Source: Clostridium_AQ sp900552125
GTDB lineage: Bacteria; Bacillota_I; Bacilli_A; Erysipelotrichales; Erysipelotrichaceae
Direction: 5' to 3' (one strand)
DNA length: 64,000 nucleotides
NCBI GenBank assembly: GCA_037892765.1
Contig: JBBKBW010000003.1
The translations under genes and the position numbers were made by a program. Under the pieces are notes generated by a model, which made no database searches, had not been told where the DNA came from, and saw only the letters and a program-made list of their open reading frames with translations. This document shows, in pieces, positions 16,648 through 25,338 of the stretch (position 1 is the first letter of the stretch; each line of letters begins with the position of its first letter).

Positions 16648-18622
16648 GGTACAGCTGGCTATCATTTTATTTGCGGAAGCTACTGCATTATTTGTGCTGT
16701 ATATGGCAGGGATACCTGGAGTACAATTTATACCATTGCTGATATTATTGGTATTTAATATTTTAGTAATTATCTGGATTGTTTTGAAATATGAACGAGA
16801 TAAGGAACAGCGGGATATTGATATTTCTCATATATTAGGACATGATGCTAAGGATGCTTTGTCTTATGGACAGGTAGGGATCATTACCTATGATGAACAG
16901 TATAATGCTACTTGGATCAATGATTTCCTGGAAGAAAGAGGAGTCAATATTGTCGGTAAAAAACTGACAAGCTGGATTCCGGAAATCACAGACTTGTTTA
17001 ATGGATCAGTAGATGAAATCACAGCAAAAGAAAACAATAGTGATTATGTATATGATATAGCGCGTAAAGAAAATGGACAGGTTCTATTTGTTCGTGATGT
17101 TACAAAATTATCACAAATTACAGAGCGGTATAAAAAAGGAGCTATTGTGGCAGGGTTATTGCAGCTGGATAATTATATGGAAATACAGCAGTATGAAGAT
17201 GAAGGAACAATGGCTACGATCAATACTCAGCTTCGTCAGCCAATTGTAGAGTGGGCAACTCAATATGGAATGTTTATTCGTCGATTACGTTCTGATCGCT
17301 TTTTAGTAATACTAGATGAAGAAATCTTTGAGAAAGTTGTAAAGGATAAATTTAGTATTCTAAACACGATTCGTAAAAATGCTGAAGAAATTGAAGTTTC
17401 CATTACCTTAAGTATGTCTTTTGCAAGAGGAACCGGAGATTTTCGTTTGTTAGATTCCATGGTAAATGACTTATTAGAACTGGCACAGAGTCGAGGTGGA
17501 GATCAGGCTGCTGTTAAGAAATATGGAGAAAGTGTTAAATACTATGGAGGAAATAGCGAAGCTAAGGAAAAACGTAGTAAGGTTCGTGTTCGTGTTATGT
17601 CTCAGGCAATTAAAGAAGCTGTTATGGAGGCAAACCGTGTCTTTGTGATCGGACATCAGAATATGGATTTTGACTGTATGGGTAGTGCTCTTTGCATGTC
17701 TAGATTAGCGGCATCTTATGAGAAAGAAGTATATGTTGTATCCTTAAGCGGTGGAATTGAACCACAATTACAGGAAGCTATGAATCTTTATAAAGAAAAA
17801 TTAGAAGGACGGCATCGTTTTATTAGTGATGCGGATGCTAGTCGTATGATTAAAGATGATGATTTATTAATTGCGGTGGATCATCATAATCCAAAGCAGA
17901 CAGGAGCTCCTTTAACACTTGAAAATGCTAATCGTATCATTGTGATCGATCATCATAGAAGAAGTGAGGATTTTATTGGTAACCCATTACTGGTATATGT
18001 AGAATCCAGCGCAAGCTCTGTATGTGAACTAGCAACAGAATTCCTGCCATATCAGTCAAACAAAGTGAATATAAGTGAAGAAGAAGCTACCTTAATGTAT
18101 GTCGGTATTTTAGTTGATACAAATCGATTTAAAACTAGAACCGGCGGAAGAACATTTGAAGCTGCGGCATATTTGAAAAATTTAGGGGTTGATCCGATTA
18201 TGGCGGAAAATCTACTAAAAGAAAACTTTGATGAATTTGAAGAAAAGACTTCAATTATGAAATATGCACGTAAATATAAAGATAATATGATTATTGCGGC
18301 AGTAGATAATCATAAAGCTATGAATCGTACATTAATGTCACAGGTGGCAGATTCCTTGTTGAATATTAAAAATGTAGAGGCAAGTTTTGTCATTGGAAAT
18401 ATAGAAGATGGAAGAGTTGCGGTGTCTGCTCGGAGTAAAGGTATTATTAATGTACAGGTAATTATGGAAAATATGCATGGTGGAGGTCACTTCACAATGG
18501 CAGCTTTACAGCGAGAAAATTCAAGTGTGCAAGCTATCAATGAAGAATTGATGCAAGTGATTGATGCATATTTAAATGAAAAAGAGGAGGACGACAAAGA
18601 TGAAAGTAATTCTACTAAGTGA
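16625..18622 (+). CDS. gdpP: Cyclic-di-AMP phosphodiesterase GdpP
   Basis: 665 aa, full length. Two N-terminal membrane helices (about 8-30, 36-56), a PAS-like sensor (about 80-165), a degenerate GGDEF domain (about 175-300), then DHH (about 340-500; GHQNMDFDCMGSA, AVDHHNP, VIDHHRRSED) and DHHA1 (GGGHFTMAA). It hydrolyses c-di-AMP to pApA and so tunes osmotic balance and wall stress responses. Overlaps DUF2232 upstream and rplI downstream by 23 nt each. Confidence 0.96.
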   Translation: MDRLENFKVQLAIILFAEATALFVLYMAGIPGVQFIPLLILLVFNILVIIWIVLKYERDKEQRDIDISHILGHDAKDALSYGQVGIITYDEQYNATWINDFLEERGVNIVGKKLTSWIPEITDLFNGSVDEITAKENNSDYVYDIARKENGQVLFVRDVTKLSQITERYKKGAIVAGLLQLDNYMEIQQYEDEGTMATINTQLRQPIVEWATQYGMFIRRLRSDRFLVILDEEIFEKVVKDKFSILNTIRKNAEEIEVSITLSMSFARGTGDFRLLDSMVNDLLELAQSRGGDQAAVKKYGESVKYYGGNSEAKEKRSKVRVRVMSQAIKEAVMEANRVFVIGHQNMDFDCMGSALCMSRLAASYEKEVYVVSLSGGIEPQLQEAMNLYKEKLEGRHRFISDADASRMIKDDDLLIAVDHHNPKQTGAPLTLENANRIIVIDHHRRSEDFIGNPLLVYVESSASSVCELATEFLPYQSNKVNISEEEATLMYVGILVDTNRFKTRTGGRTFEAAAYLKNLGVDPIMAENLLKENFDEFEEKTSIMKYARKYKDNMIIAAVDNHKAMNRTLMSQVADSLLNIKNVEASFVIGNIEDGRVAVSARSKGIINVQVIMENMHGGGHFTMAALQRENSSVQAINEELMQVIDAYLNEKEEDDKDESNSTK

Positions 18623-19046
18623 TGTAAAAAAAGTTGGAAAAAAAGGTGATATTGTAGAAGTTAGTGATGGTTATGGAAGAAATTTCTTACTAAATAAAAA
18701 ATTAGCAGTTCTAGCGACTAAGAAAAGTATGGAAATCTTAGATGAACAAAACCTTCAGCATGATCTGATGGAAAAACAAAAAGAGGCAGAAGCTGAAGAA
18801 ATCAAGAAACAGCTGTCAAAAATTACTTTAGAATTCCATGTGAAAACAGGGGAAGGCGGAAGAGTTTTTGGTAGTGTTTCTACTAAACAGATTGTTGCAA
18901 AATTACATGATCAATATGGTATTCATGTAGAGAAGAAAAAAGTAATTGATAATGATGCTATTACATCATTAGGTTATACTGATGTAAAAGTTGATTTATA
19001 TAAGAATAAAGTAATTGGTACCATTCGTGTACATGTAAATGGGTAG
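18600..19046 (+). CDS. rplI: 50S ribosomal protein L9
   Basis: 148 aa from ATG 18600 (GAGGAGG upstream, inside the 3' end of gdpP). N-terminal signature MKVILLSDVKKVGKKGD and GYGRNFL, long connecting helix (60-75) and C-terminal domain with GGRVFGSVSTKQI. Binds 23S rRNA near the L1 stalk and limits frameshifting. The gdpP-rplI overlap implies coupling. Confidence 0.97.
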   Translation: MKVILLSDVKKVGKKGDIVEVSDGYGRNFLLNKKLAVLATKKSMEILDEQNLQHDLMEKQKEAEAEEIKKQLSKITLEFHVKTGEGGRVFGSVSTKQIVAKLHDQYGIHVEKKKVIDNDAITSLGYTDVKVDLYKNKVIGTIRVHVNG

Positions 19047-19054
19047 GAGGCTTT

Positions 19055-20398
19055 ATGAGTAGAGAATTACCACATAGCACGGAGGCGGAACAATCGATTC
19101 TTGGTGCTATGATGATTTATCCTAGTGTCACCAGTGTCGTATATGATCAAGGCTTAGATGCTAGAGATTTCTATCTGGATATTCATCAGCGTATATTCTC
19201 TGCTATGATGGACATTACAGATAGTGGAAAGCCAGTAGATGTGACTACCTTGATTGCAAGATTACAGGATACCGATCAATTAAATCTTGTTGGTGGAGCT
19301 GATTACATTATCAAGCTGAGTGATACAGCAATCTCTAGCGCAAACAGTGTGTACTATATTGATATGATCAAAAGCCGTGCACATCTGCGTCGCTTAATTG
19401 AAACAGCTGAACAGATTGCGGAAGAAGGTTTTGATACTGCTAATGATCTTGATGACATCATGGATAAGGCAGAACGTGATATCCTAAATGTCACAAGAAG
19501 CAGAAGAGCAACTGATTTTAAAAGTAGTCGTGAAGTTGTTTCCAATGTTATGCAAGAACTGATTCGCCTTCGTTCCAGCGATAATCGAGTAACCGGAATA
19601 AAGACGGGATATACAGATTTAGACCGTATGACGAACGGATTTCAGCGAGGAGATCTTATTATTTTAGCAGCCCGTCCGGCGATGGGGAAAACAGCTTTTG
19701 CGTTAAATCTTGCGCTAAATGCTTCCTATTATAATCCAGGAGCTATTGCGATTTTCTCACTGGAAATGCCTGCAGAAGCATTGATGAAACGTATTTTAAG
19801 TGCGAAATCTGCAGTAGAATCAAGTAAATTAAGAAGTGGTGCTATTTTAGATGAAGAGTTTAGTAAATTAAATGAAGCTGCTAATGAATTAATGGCCAGC
19901 AAGCTGTTTGTAGATGATAGCTCCAATGTAAAGATATCAGAAATATTTTCAAAATGTCGAAAACTAAAGAGTGAACATGGCCTTGATTTAGTTGTGATCG
20001 ACTACCTTCAGCTGATTAGCGGAAGTGGAAAAAGCGGTGAGAACCGTCAACAGGAGATTTCAGAAATCTCTCGTTCATTAAAGGGACTTGCCAGAGAAAT
20101 GGAATGCCCGGTAATTGCGTTATCTCAGCTGTCTCGTTCGGTAGAAACAAGACCGGATAAGCATCCAATGTTGTCAGATTTACGTGAATCTGGGGCAATT
20201 GAACAGGACGCCGATATCGTTATGTTCTTATATCGAGATGCTTATTATGCAAAAGATGATGATGCAGAACAAAAAGATCCAACAGATAAAACAGAGGTTA
20301 ATATTGCAAAGCATCGTAATGGTGCCACAGGTAATGTGGAATTGGCTTTCCAAAAATCAATTTCAGCATTCTTTAATATAGCACACGAAGGTTATTAG
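19055..20398 (+). CDS. dnaC: Replicative DNA helicase (DnaB family)
   Basis: 447 aa; Bacillus nomenclature dnaC, E. coli dnaB. N-terminal DnaG-interaction domain (about 1-100, LPHSTEAEQSILGAMM) and RecA-like ATPase domain with Walker A AARPAMGKTAF, Walker B VVIDYLQLI, ALSQLSRSVE and SDLRESGAIEQDAD. Hexameric fork helicase. It starts 8 nt after rplI, the usual Bacillota neighbour. Confidence 0.97.
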   Translation: MSRELPHSTEAEQSILGAMMIYPSVTSVVYDQGLDARDFYLDIHQRIFSAMMDITDSGKPVDVTTLIARLQDTDQLNLVGGADYIIKLSDTAISSANSVYYIDMIKSRAHLRRLIETAEQIAEEGFDTANDLDDIMDKAERDILNVTRSRRATDFKSSREVVSNVMQELIRLRSSDNRVTGIKTGYTDLDRMTNGFQRGDLIILAARPAMGKTAFALNLALNASYYNPGAIAIFSLEMPAEALMKRILSAKSAVESSKLRSGAILDEEFSKLNEAANELMASKLFVDDSSNVKISEIFSKCRKLKSEHGLDLVVIDYLQLISGSGKSGENRQQEISEISRSLKGLAREMECPVIALSQLSRSVETRPDKHPMLSDLRESGAIEQDADIVMFLYRDAYYAKDDDAEQKDPTDKTEVNIAKHRNGATGNVELAFQKSISAFFNIAHEGY

Positions 20399-20412
20399 AA
20401 AGGTAGTGGGTT

Positions 20413-21153
20413 ATGAAATTTGCATTACTTGCGAGTGGTTCAAAAGGAAATTGTTGTTTAATTAAACATAAAGATACAAATCTTGTGATTGATTGTGGGA
20501 CAACTCGTAAATATTTAAATAACTGCTTCCAGCAGATTCAATATGATCCCATGATCAGCAATGCACTCTTAATTACCCATACGCATACGGATCATGTATC
20601 ACAGGTGAAATTATTTGATCCAATTCCAACGTTTGCGACACAGGACATTAATACGAATCATTTACATTCCATTCGACCTTTTGATACCTTTGAGATACAG
20701 GATTTTCGCATTACAACATTGCCTATGAGTCATGATTGTGAAGGTACGGTAGGTTATGTAATTGAAACCGAAAATGAAAAAATGGTATATGTGACAGATA
20801 CTGGGTATATTAAAGAAGAAGTAAAAGAATATATACGCAATGCGGATTATTATATCTTTGAAAGCAATCATGATATTGAGATGCTGATGCAGACATCACG
20901 TCCAATTTATCTTAAACAGCGGATTATCGGTGATAATGGTCATTTATGTAATGAAGATAGTGCCAATATCCTTACTGATGTAATGGGACAAAATACTAAA
21001 GAAATTATTTTGGCTCATATATCACAAGAAGGAAATACTCGTGAAATGGCGTTAGATACATTAAAACAGACCTTACATAAAAAACAAAAAGATAGAGAAG
21101 GACTAAAACTTCATTCAGCAGAACAATTTGGAATCTATATCGGAGGCAAATGA
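20413..21153 (+). CDS. walJ: MBL-fold 5'-exonuclease-like protein WalJ/YycJ
   Basis: 246 aa. Zinc block THTHTDH, further ligand His in MSHDCEGT, Asp in YVTDTGYI and His in LAHISQEGN; starts MKFALLASGSKGNCC as in YycJ/WalJ. The family links DNA repair or replication to wall metabolism in the walRK region. walRK itself is not in this window although the walJ-htrA pair is kept. Confidence 0.92.
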   Translation: MKFALLASGSKGNCCLIKHKDTNLVIDCGTTRKYLNNCFQQIQYDPMISNALLITHTHTDHVSQVKLFDPIPTFATQDINTNHLHSIRPFDTFEIQDFRITTLPMSHDCEGTVGYVIETENEKMVYVTDTGYIKEEVKEYIRNADYYIFESNHDIEMLMQTSRPIYLKQRIIGDNGHLCNEDSANILTDVMGQNTKEIILAHISQEGNTREMALDTLKQTLHKKQKDREGLKLHSAEQFGIYIGGK

Positions 21154-21154
21154 T

Positions 21155-22240
21155 ATGAAACGATGGATAGCGTTTTTATTTACAGCTCTTATTGGCTGGA
21201 ATATTATCCTAACAATTCTTTTCGTACAGGATAGACAGGATTCATCAAAAGGGACTTCATCCAGCAGTGAAATTCCTGTACAGCAGGCTAGTGTAGATAT
21301 CACAAGCGATGTTACAGAATTAGTAAGTAAAAGTGAAAATAAAGTCGTAACTGTGACCTCTTTATCCAATGGACAGGAAATTGGCACAGGGAGCGGTGCT
21401 ATCTATAAAAAAGATGGAAATACAGTTTTTATTATTACGAATAATCATGTCGTTGCGGATGGTTCGGAAGCTACTGTTACCTTTGCGAATGGCAAAGAAC
21501 AGGAAGTAGAAATTGTTGGGGAAGATGAATTAAGTGATTTAGCTTTATTGAAAACAGAAGTCGATTTTGATGCCGAAGTATTTACAATGGGAGATTCTTC
21601 ATTAGTGAAAAAAGGAGAATATGTCATTGCGATGGGTAGCCCTTTAGGAATCGAATACCAAGGAAGTGTTTCTGGAGGCTTGATTTCAGGTGTAGATCGT
21701 CGTATTGAAGTAGATACGGATGATAATGGTGTTAGTGATTGGGATGTGAATGTTTTGCAGACGGATGCGGCCATTAATCCTGGTAATAGCGGTGGACCTT
21801 TGATCAATATGGCTGGAGAGTTAATTGGAATTAACTCCATGAAGATTTCAGATACATCTGTAGAAGGGTTTGGTTTTGCTTTGCCAATCAATGAAGTTCT
21901 TCCAATTATAAATGAGTTAGAGAAGAACGGAAAAGTAGAACGTCCGATTTTAGGTATATCTGTTTTACCTATTGAACAATTGACGGAGTGGGATAGACTC
22001 TATCTAGATATTGATGATGATGTCAAAAACGGATTGTTTGTTGTGAAAGTACAGACAGGTACTCCAGCTTCTTCTGCTGGAATTCGCCCAGGAGATGTTT
22101 TAGTGAAGTTTGATAATACAGAGATTACAAACTTTAAACAATATCGTCAGCTTCTATACAATAAAAAAGTTGGAGATAAAGTTGAAATCATTGTGGAACG
22201 CAAAGGAAAAGAAATAACAAAAACCGTTGAATTAGAATAA
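21155..22240 (+). CDS. htrA: Membrane-anchored HtrA/DegP-type serine protease
   Basis: 361 aa from ATG 21155 (CGGAGG upstream). N-terminal membrane anchor (about 4-22), Ser-rich linker, trypsin-like domain with catalytic His in TNNHVVADG, Asp in LSDLALLK and Ser in NPGNSGGPL, then one PDZ domain (about 275-360, GIRPGDVLVKFDN). Degrades or refolds misfolded extracytoplasmic proteins. One base separates it from walJ. Confidence 0.95.
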   Translation: MKRWIAFLFTALIGWNIILTILFVQDRQDSSKGTSSSSEIPVQQASVDITSDVTELVSKSENKVVTVTSLSNGQEIGTGSGAIYKKDGNTVFIITNNHVVADGSEATVTFANGKEQEVEIVGEDELSDLALLKTEVDFDAEVFTMGDSSLVKKGEYVIAMGSPLGIEYQGSVSGGLISGVDRRIEVDTDDNGVSDWDVNVLQTDAAINPGNSGGPLINMAGELIGINSMKISDTSVEGFGFALPINEVLPIINELEKNGKVERPILGISVLPIEQLTEWDRLYLDIDDDVKNGLFVVKVQTGTPASSAGIRPGDVLVKFDNTEITNFKQYRQLLYNKKVGDKVEIIVERKGKEITKTVELE

Positions 22241-22250
22241 ACAGTAACGA

Positions 22251-22273
22251 AACGCCTAATTTGGGCGTTTTTG
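22251..22273 (+). terminator. Terminator after htrA
   Basis: AACGCC / GGCGTT stem (22251-22256, 22264-22269) and a T run. Confidence 0.7.
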
Positions 22274-22349
22274 TTTATAGAAAGAATTTTTTGAACTTTA
22301 TTTCTTTTTAATAAGATAAAAAAGATAGAAACAATGATTGACAACAATA

Positions 22350-22398
22350 GTTAGTCTATGCTAACATTTAGATATAATAAAAGTTAGATAAAACTAAC
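22350..22398 (+). promoter_or_regulatory. Promoter flanked by two identical GTTAG-N6-CTAAC operators
   Basis: Two inverted repeats with the same arms and spacer length, 22350-22365 and 22383-22398, lie 33 bp apart centre to centre (about three helical turns). A TATAAT -10 (22373-22378) lies between them. The first overlaps the -35 position, the second the start site, a strong repressor layout. TTAG/CTAA half-sites recall DtxR-type metal regulators; that link is inference. Confidence 0.75.
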
Positions 22399-22414
22399 TA
22401 GAGGAGGAATTTAT

Positions 22415-22768
22415 ATGAAAATAGCTTATGCATCTAGAACTGGAAATGTAGAATCTATTGTACAGGCATTAGGTATTGATGCTTTACGTATAGAAACTGG
22501 AAATGAAACTCTTAATGAGGATTATGTATTATTTACATATACAGATGGTTATGGTGATGTGCCTATGGAAGTAGAAACCTTTCTTATTGCAAATTCAATG
22601 AATTTAAAAGGCGTTGTTGTATCTGGTGATCAGGGTTATGGAGAAGCATATTGTCAAGCTGGGGATAAGATAGCAGAAACATATGATGTAGAGTGTTTAT
22701 ATAAAGTCGAAAATAGTGGAACAGATGAAGATATTGCAGCGATAAAAGATATATTATCTAAAATGTAA
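22415..22768 (+). CDS. Small flavodoxin / NrdI-like flavoprotein
   Basis: 117 aa. FMN-phosphate loop ASRTGNVESI (residues 6-15), TYTDGYGDVP and a GDQGYGEAYCQAGDKIAE segment that resembles NrdI. Short-chain flavodoxin or NrdI-type electron carrier. No ribonucleotide reductase gene is adjacent, while DUF3793 follows, a pairing seen with iron-regulated flavodoxins, so a role replacing ferredoxin when iron is low is more likely. AGAGGAGG precedes the ATG. Confidence 0.8.
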   Translation: MKIAYASRTGNVESIVQALGIDALRIETGNETLNEDYVLFTYTDGYGDVPMEVETFLIANSMNLKGVVVSGDQGYGEAYCQAGDKIAETYDVECLYKVENSGTDEDIAAIKDILSKM

Positions 22769-22769
22769 T

Positions 22770-23330
22770 ATGCCAAGAGAAGAAGCAGAATTTGAAGAAT
22801 TATTGGCAATGTATTGTGCACCAGTTTTAAAGAATATAAAAATTGCGAATATGTTTCATGTATCAAATAAACAGTTTGATGATGTGAAAGATTTAGTTCA
22901 ACGATATCAGAATAAATTAAAACAGTGCGGTGTACAATTTTATCTGTTTCAGGAAGGATGTAAGAGACTTACTATCTATGTATATCGAAAACATGCCTTA
23001 TTACATCGACTTCACCATTCAAAAGTTCACTCGTTTCTATCCGACTTTGGTTACCCTGATCAAGAGGATTTATCCGCAATCTTTAAACATCTAAACCATA
23101 GATTGTGTGAGTCTTGCAGTTATCCTCATGAAATAGGTGTGTTTCTAGGATATCCTTTGGAAGATGTAGAAGGATTTATGAAACAGGAATCATGTAAATT
23201 AGTCGGGTACTGGAAAGTATATGGAAATCCAGAACGAGCTAAACGTTTATTTAAGATGTATGATGTATATCGAGATGAATTATTGGATGGCGTTTATGAG
23301 GGAAAACGTATTGAACGTTTATTGTGTTAA
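22770..23330 (+). CDS. DUF3793 family protein
   Basis: 186 aa, cytosolic. Conserved pieces: YCAPVLKNIKIANMF, YIYVYR-type strand (LTIYVYRKHALL), CSYPHEIGVFLGYPLEDVEGFM and VGYWKVYGNPERAKRLF. Function unknown; the family is often next to ferrous iron transport genes or flavodoxins. It starts one base after the flavodoxin stop and has no clear ribosome site of its own, so translation is coupled. It shares the double-operator promoter. Confidence 0.85.
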   Translation: MPREEAEFEELLAMYCAPVLKNIKIANMFHVSNKQFDDVKDLVQRYQNKLKQCGVQFYLFQEGCKRLTIYVYRKHALLHRLHHSKVHSFLSDFGYPDQEDLSAIFKHLNHRLCESCSYPHEIGVFLGYPLEDVEGFMKQESCKLVGYWKVYGNPERAKRLFKMYDVYRDELLDGVYEGKRIERLLC

Positions 23331-23350
23331 AGGACTTCGGTCCTTTTTTT
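23330..23350 (+). terminator. UUCG-loop terminator
   Basis: AAGGAC-TTCG-GTCCTT (23330-23345) with a stable tetraloop, then a T run; overlaps the DUF3793 stop codon. Confidence 0.85.
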
Positions 23351-23410
23351 CTTGACATAGCAGTAACTATCGCCTATGATGTAACCACGAATATAGAATT
23401 GAGGGAATTT

Positions 23411-23887
23411 ATGATTAAAATTGTAGCAGTTGGAAAAATTAAAGAAAAGGCAATGCGTAGTTTGATTGATGAATATGTTAAACGTTTAAAGCCATTTACT
23501 AAATTAGAGGTTATTGAAGTCGCTGATGAAATAGCTCCACAGAGTAATAGTGAGGCACAGAATCAGTTAGTTAAAGAAAAAGAAGGAGAACGTATTCTTT
23601 CTAAAATCAAAGATCAGGAGTACGTTATTTTATTAGATTTATGGGGAGATATGTTAGATAGTGAACAATTTTCTAAGAAGCTTGAACAGCTACAGACATA
23701 TCAGACTAGCAACATTACTTTTGTGATTGCAGGTTCATTAGGACCAGGCAAGAATGTATATGAACGATGTAATTATCGATGGAAGCTTAGTGATTTAACT
23801 TTTACGCATCAAATGACAAGGATTCTTGTATTAGAACAGATATATCGTGCTTATATGATTCAAAACAATAATCCGTATCATAAATGA
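23411..23887 (+). CDS. rlmH: 23S rRNA (pseudouridine1915-N3)-methyltransferase RlmH
   Basis: 158 aa from ATG 23411 (GAGGG upstream). SPOUT fold with VAVGKIKEKAMR at the N-terminus, FVIAGSLGPGKNVYER and SDLTFTHQMTRILVLEQIYRA at the SAM-binding knot. Methylates pseudouridine 1915 in helix 69. Normally follows htrA closely; here the flavodoxin-DUF3793 unit lies between. Confidence 0.96.
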   Translation: MIKIVAVGKIKEKAMRSLIDEYVKRLKPFTKLEVIEVADEIAPQSNSEAQNQLVKEKEGERILSKIKDQEYVILLDLWGDMLDSEQFSKKLEQLQTYQTSNITFVIAGSLGPGKNVYERCNYRWKLSDLTFTHQMTRILVLEQIYRAYMIQNNNPYHK

Positions 23888-23930
23888 AATAATTTACATT
23901 AATATATCTGTAATTTATTTTCATAAATTG

Positions 23931-23959
23931 TTGACAATGAAAATAAAGAGGTGTATTCT
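23931..23959 (+). promoter_or_regulatory. Promoter of the T-box leader
   Basis: TTGACA (23931-23936), 17-bp spacer, TATTCT (23954-23959), just upstream of the T-box. Confidence 0.75.
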
Positions 23960-23969
23960 TAAATAAACC

Positions 23970-24248
23970 AAAGACAGAGAGATCAAGCAGAAAGATGCGC
24001 TTATAGAGAGTTACGGATGGTGGAATCGTAATAGAGATGCAGTTTTGTAAATGGACTCTGGAGGGCAAGGGGAACCGTTAATAACGTAGTATCCAAGACG
24101 TCTGCCTACGTTACAGGGCTAGAAATGTGTTGGCATTTTGAAGAGAGGATAGTTTTATAATAGAGGACTATCAAATCAGGTGGTACCGCAGGTGTATATA
24201 TTCGCATCTGTCCTGAAGTCAATTGACTTTTGGACGGGTGCTTTTTTT
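23970..24248 (+). ncRNA. T-box riboswitch, probably tRNA-Trp specific
   Basis: Stem I features: AGAGAGTTA with GGATGGTGGAAT, and a specifier strand TAAATGGACTCT (24048-24059). Read as A-UGG-A the specifier is Trp; AUG would leave a less usual G after it. The antiterminator T-box TGGTACCGC is at 24181-24189. The competing terminator has a 10-bp stem (24204-24213 with 24232-24241) and seven T. The downstream trpXYZ-type importer supports Trp sensing: uncharged tRNA-Trp would allow read-through. Confidence 0.92.
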
Positions 24249-24267
24249 ATATTAGGAGGTGGTTAAG

Positions 24268-24393
24268 GTGTTTTTAAGCACAGCAGATTGGCAAAAGCAT
24301 ATAGATAAAAGAGACAAATATAATAGAAAGGATGGAAAAATATATGTTGAAAAAAGGAATGAAGATGATATTGGCATGCATCTTAGGATGTAG
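24268..24393 (+). CDS. Possible 41-aa upstream ORF overlapping trpX
   Basis: GTG start at 24268 with AGGAGG exactly 8 nt upstream, the best ribosome site in the leader after the T-box. The frame encodes 41 residues (VFLSTADWQKHIDKRD at the start) with one Trp codon and overlaps the first 50 nt of the importer gene in another frame. It could couple translation into the lipoprotein gene or be spurious. No family recognised. Confidence 0.3.
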   Translation: MFLSTADWQKHIDKRDKYNRKDGKIYVEKRNEDDIGMHLRM

Positions 24394-25336
24394 CGTGTTA
24401 ACTGCTTGTAGTGAAAATGAAGAAAAGTTACCAATTGTATCTGTAGGACAGATTGTGGAACATACTTCGTTAAATACGATAAGAAGTAGTTTTTTAGAAG
24501 AGATGGAAGCTCTTGGTTATAAAGATGGGGAAAATATTACGATTGATTATAAGAATGCAGGAGGTTCACAGAGTACATTAAATTCAATTATGACAACATT
24601 TGCGGGAAATAAAAGTGATGTGATTGTTGCGATAGCGACTCCTACTGCGATGGCAGCTGCAAAGTATAGTAATGAAATACCAATAATTTTCTCTGCTGTA
24701 AGTGATCCAATCGAGGCAGGGTTGATGGATGATTTAACAAAGCCAAATCATAATATTACAGGGACAAGTGATGAAATTCAGGTAGATCAGGTATTAGAGC
24801 TCGCCTTAACTCTTGATCCAGATTTAAAGTCTTTAGGATTTATCTACAATAGCTCTGAGGCAAATTCGATTAGTAACTTAAAGAAAGCTAAAGCATTTTG
24901 TGAAAAACATAATATTGAATTAATTGAAGCTAGTGGTGCTAATATAACGGATATACAAAGTGCAGTCAGTGTATTAGTTCCTAAGTGTGATGCGATATTT
25001 GCGCCAAATGATAATACAGTAGCAAGTTCTATGAGTGTTCTTGTGGAAACAGCTAATCAACATAAAGTACCTGTTTATACAGGTGCTGATTCTATGGTTC
25101 AAGATGGAGGATTTGCGACAATTGGTATCGATTATGAAACTTTAGGAAAAGAAACCGCAAGAATGACAGATCAGGTTTTAAAAGGTGAAAAGGTAGAAAA
25201 TATACCAGTAAAAGTATTTAAAGATAATTTGAATATATATGTGAATAAGGATACTATGGAGACTTTGGGTATTTCTATTCCTGATGAAATTATGAATCAG
25301 GATAACTTTATTTTAATAGAAGGATCGGAGGAATAA
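24344..25336 (+). CDS. trpX: TrpX-type substrate-binding lipoprotein
   Basis: 330 aa from ATG 24344 (AAAGGA 11 nt upstream; an ATG at 24332 is too close to that site). Lipoprotein signal with lipobox LTAC, Cys22. The rest is the ABC_sub_bind fold (PVSVGQIVEHTSL-like start, TATPTAMAAAKYSNEIPIIF, SAVSDPIEAGL, GFIYNSSEANS). This family with its permease and ATPase is the predicted tryptophan importer TrpXYZ, normally under Trp T-box control, exactly as here. Substrate is inferred from context. Confidence 0.88.
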   Translation: MLKKGMKMILACILGCSVLTACSENEEKLPIVSVGQIVEHTSLNTIRSSFLEEMEALGYKDGENITIDYKNAGGSQSTLNSIMTTFAGNKSDVIVAIATPTAMAAAKYSNEIPIIFSAVSDPIEAGLMDDLTKPNHNITGTSDEIQVDQVLELALTLDPDLKSLGFIYNSSEANSISNLKKAKAFCEKHNIELIEASGANITDIQSAVSVLVPKCDAIFAPNDNTVASSMSVLVETANQHKVPVYTGADSMVQDGGFATIGIDYETLGKETARMTDQVLKGEKVENIPVKVFKDNLNIYVNKDTMETLGISIPDEIMNQDNFILIEGSEE

Positions 25337-25338
25337 AT

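Noticed and set aside
21445..21891. 148-codon open frame on the minus strand inside htrA
   Set aside because: It lies fully antisense to a strongly conserved protease domain, has no ribosome site and encodes a Ser/Pro-rich low-complexity product. It is a shadow of the htrA codon pattern.
22415..22768. Calling the small flavodoxin nrdI
   Set aside because: Sequence resembles NrdI, but no nrdE/nrdF/nrdH is adjacent and the partner is DUF3793, so the specific name was not used.
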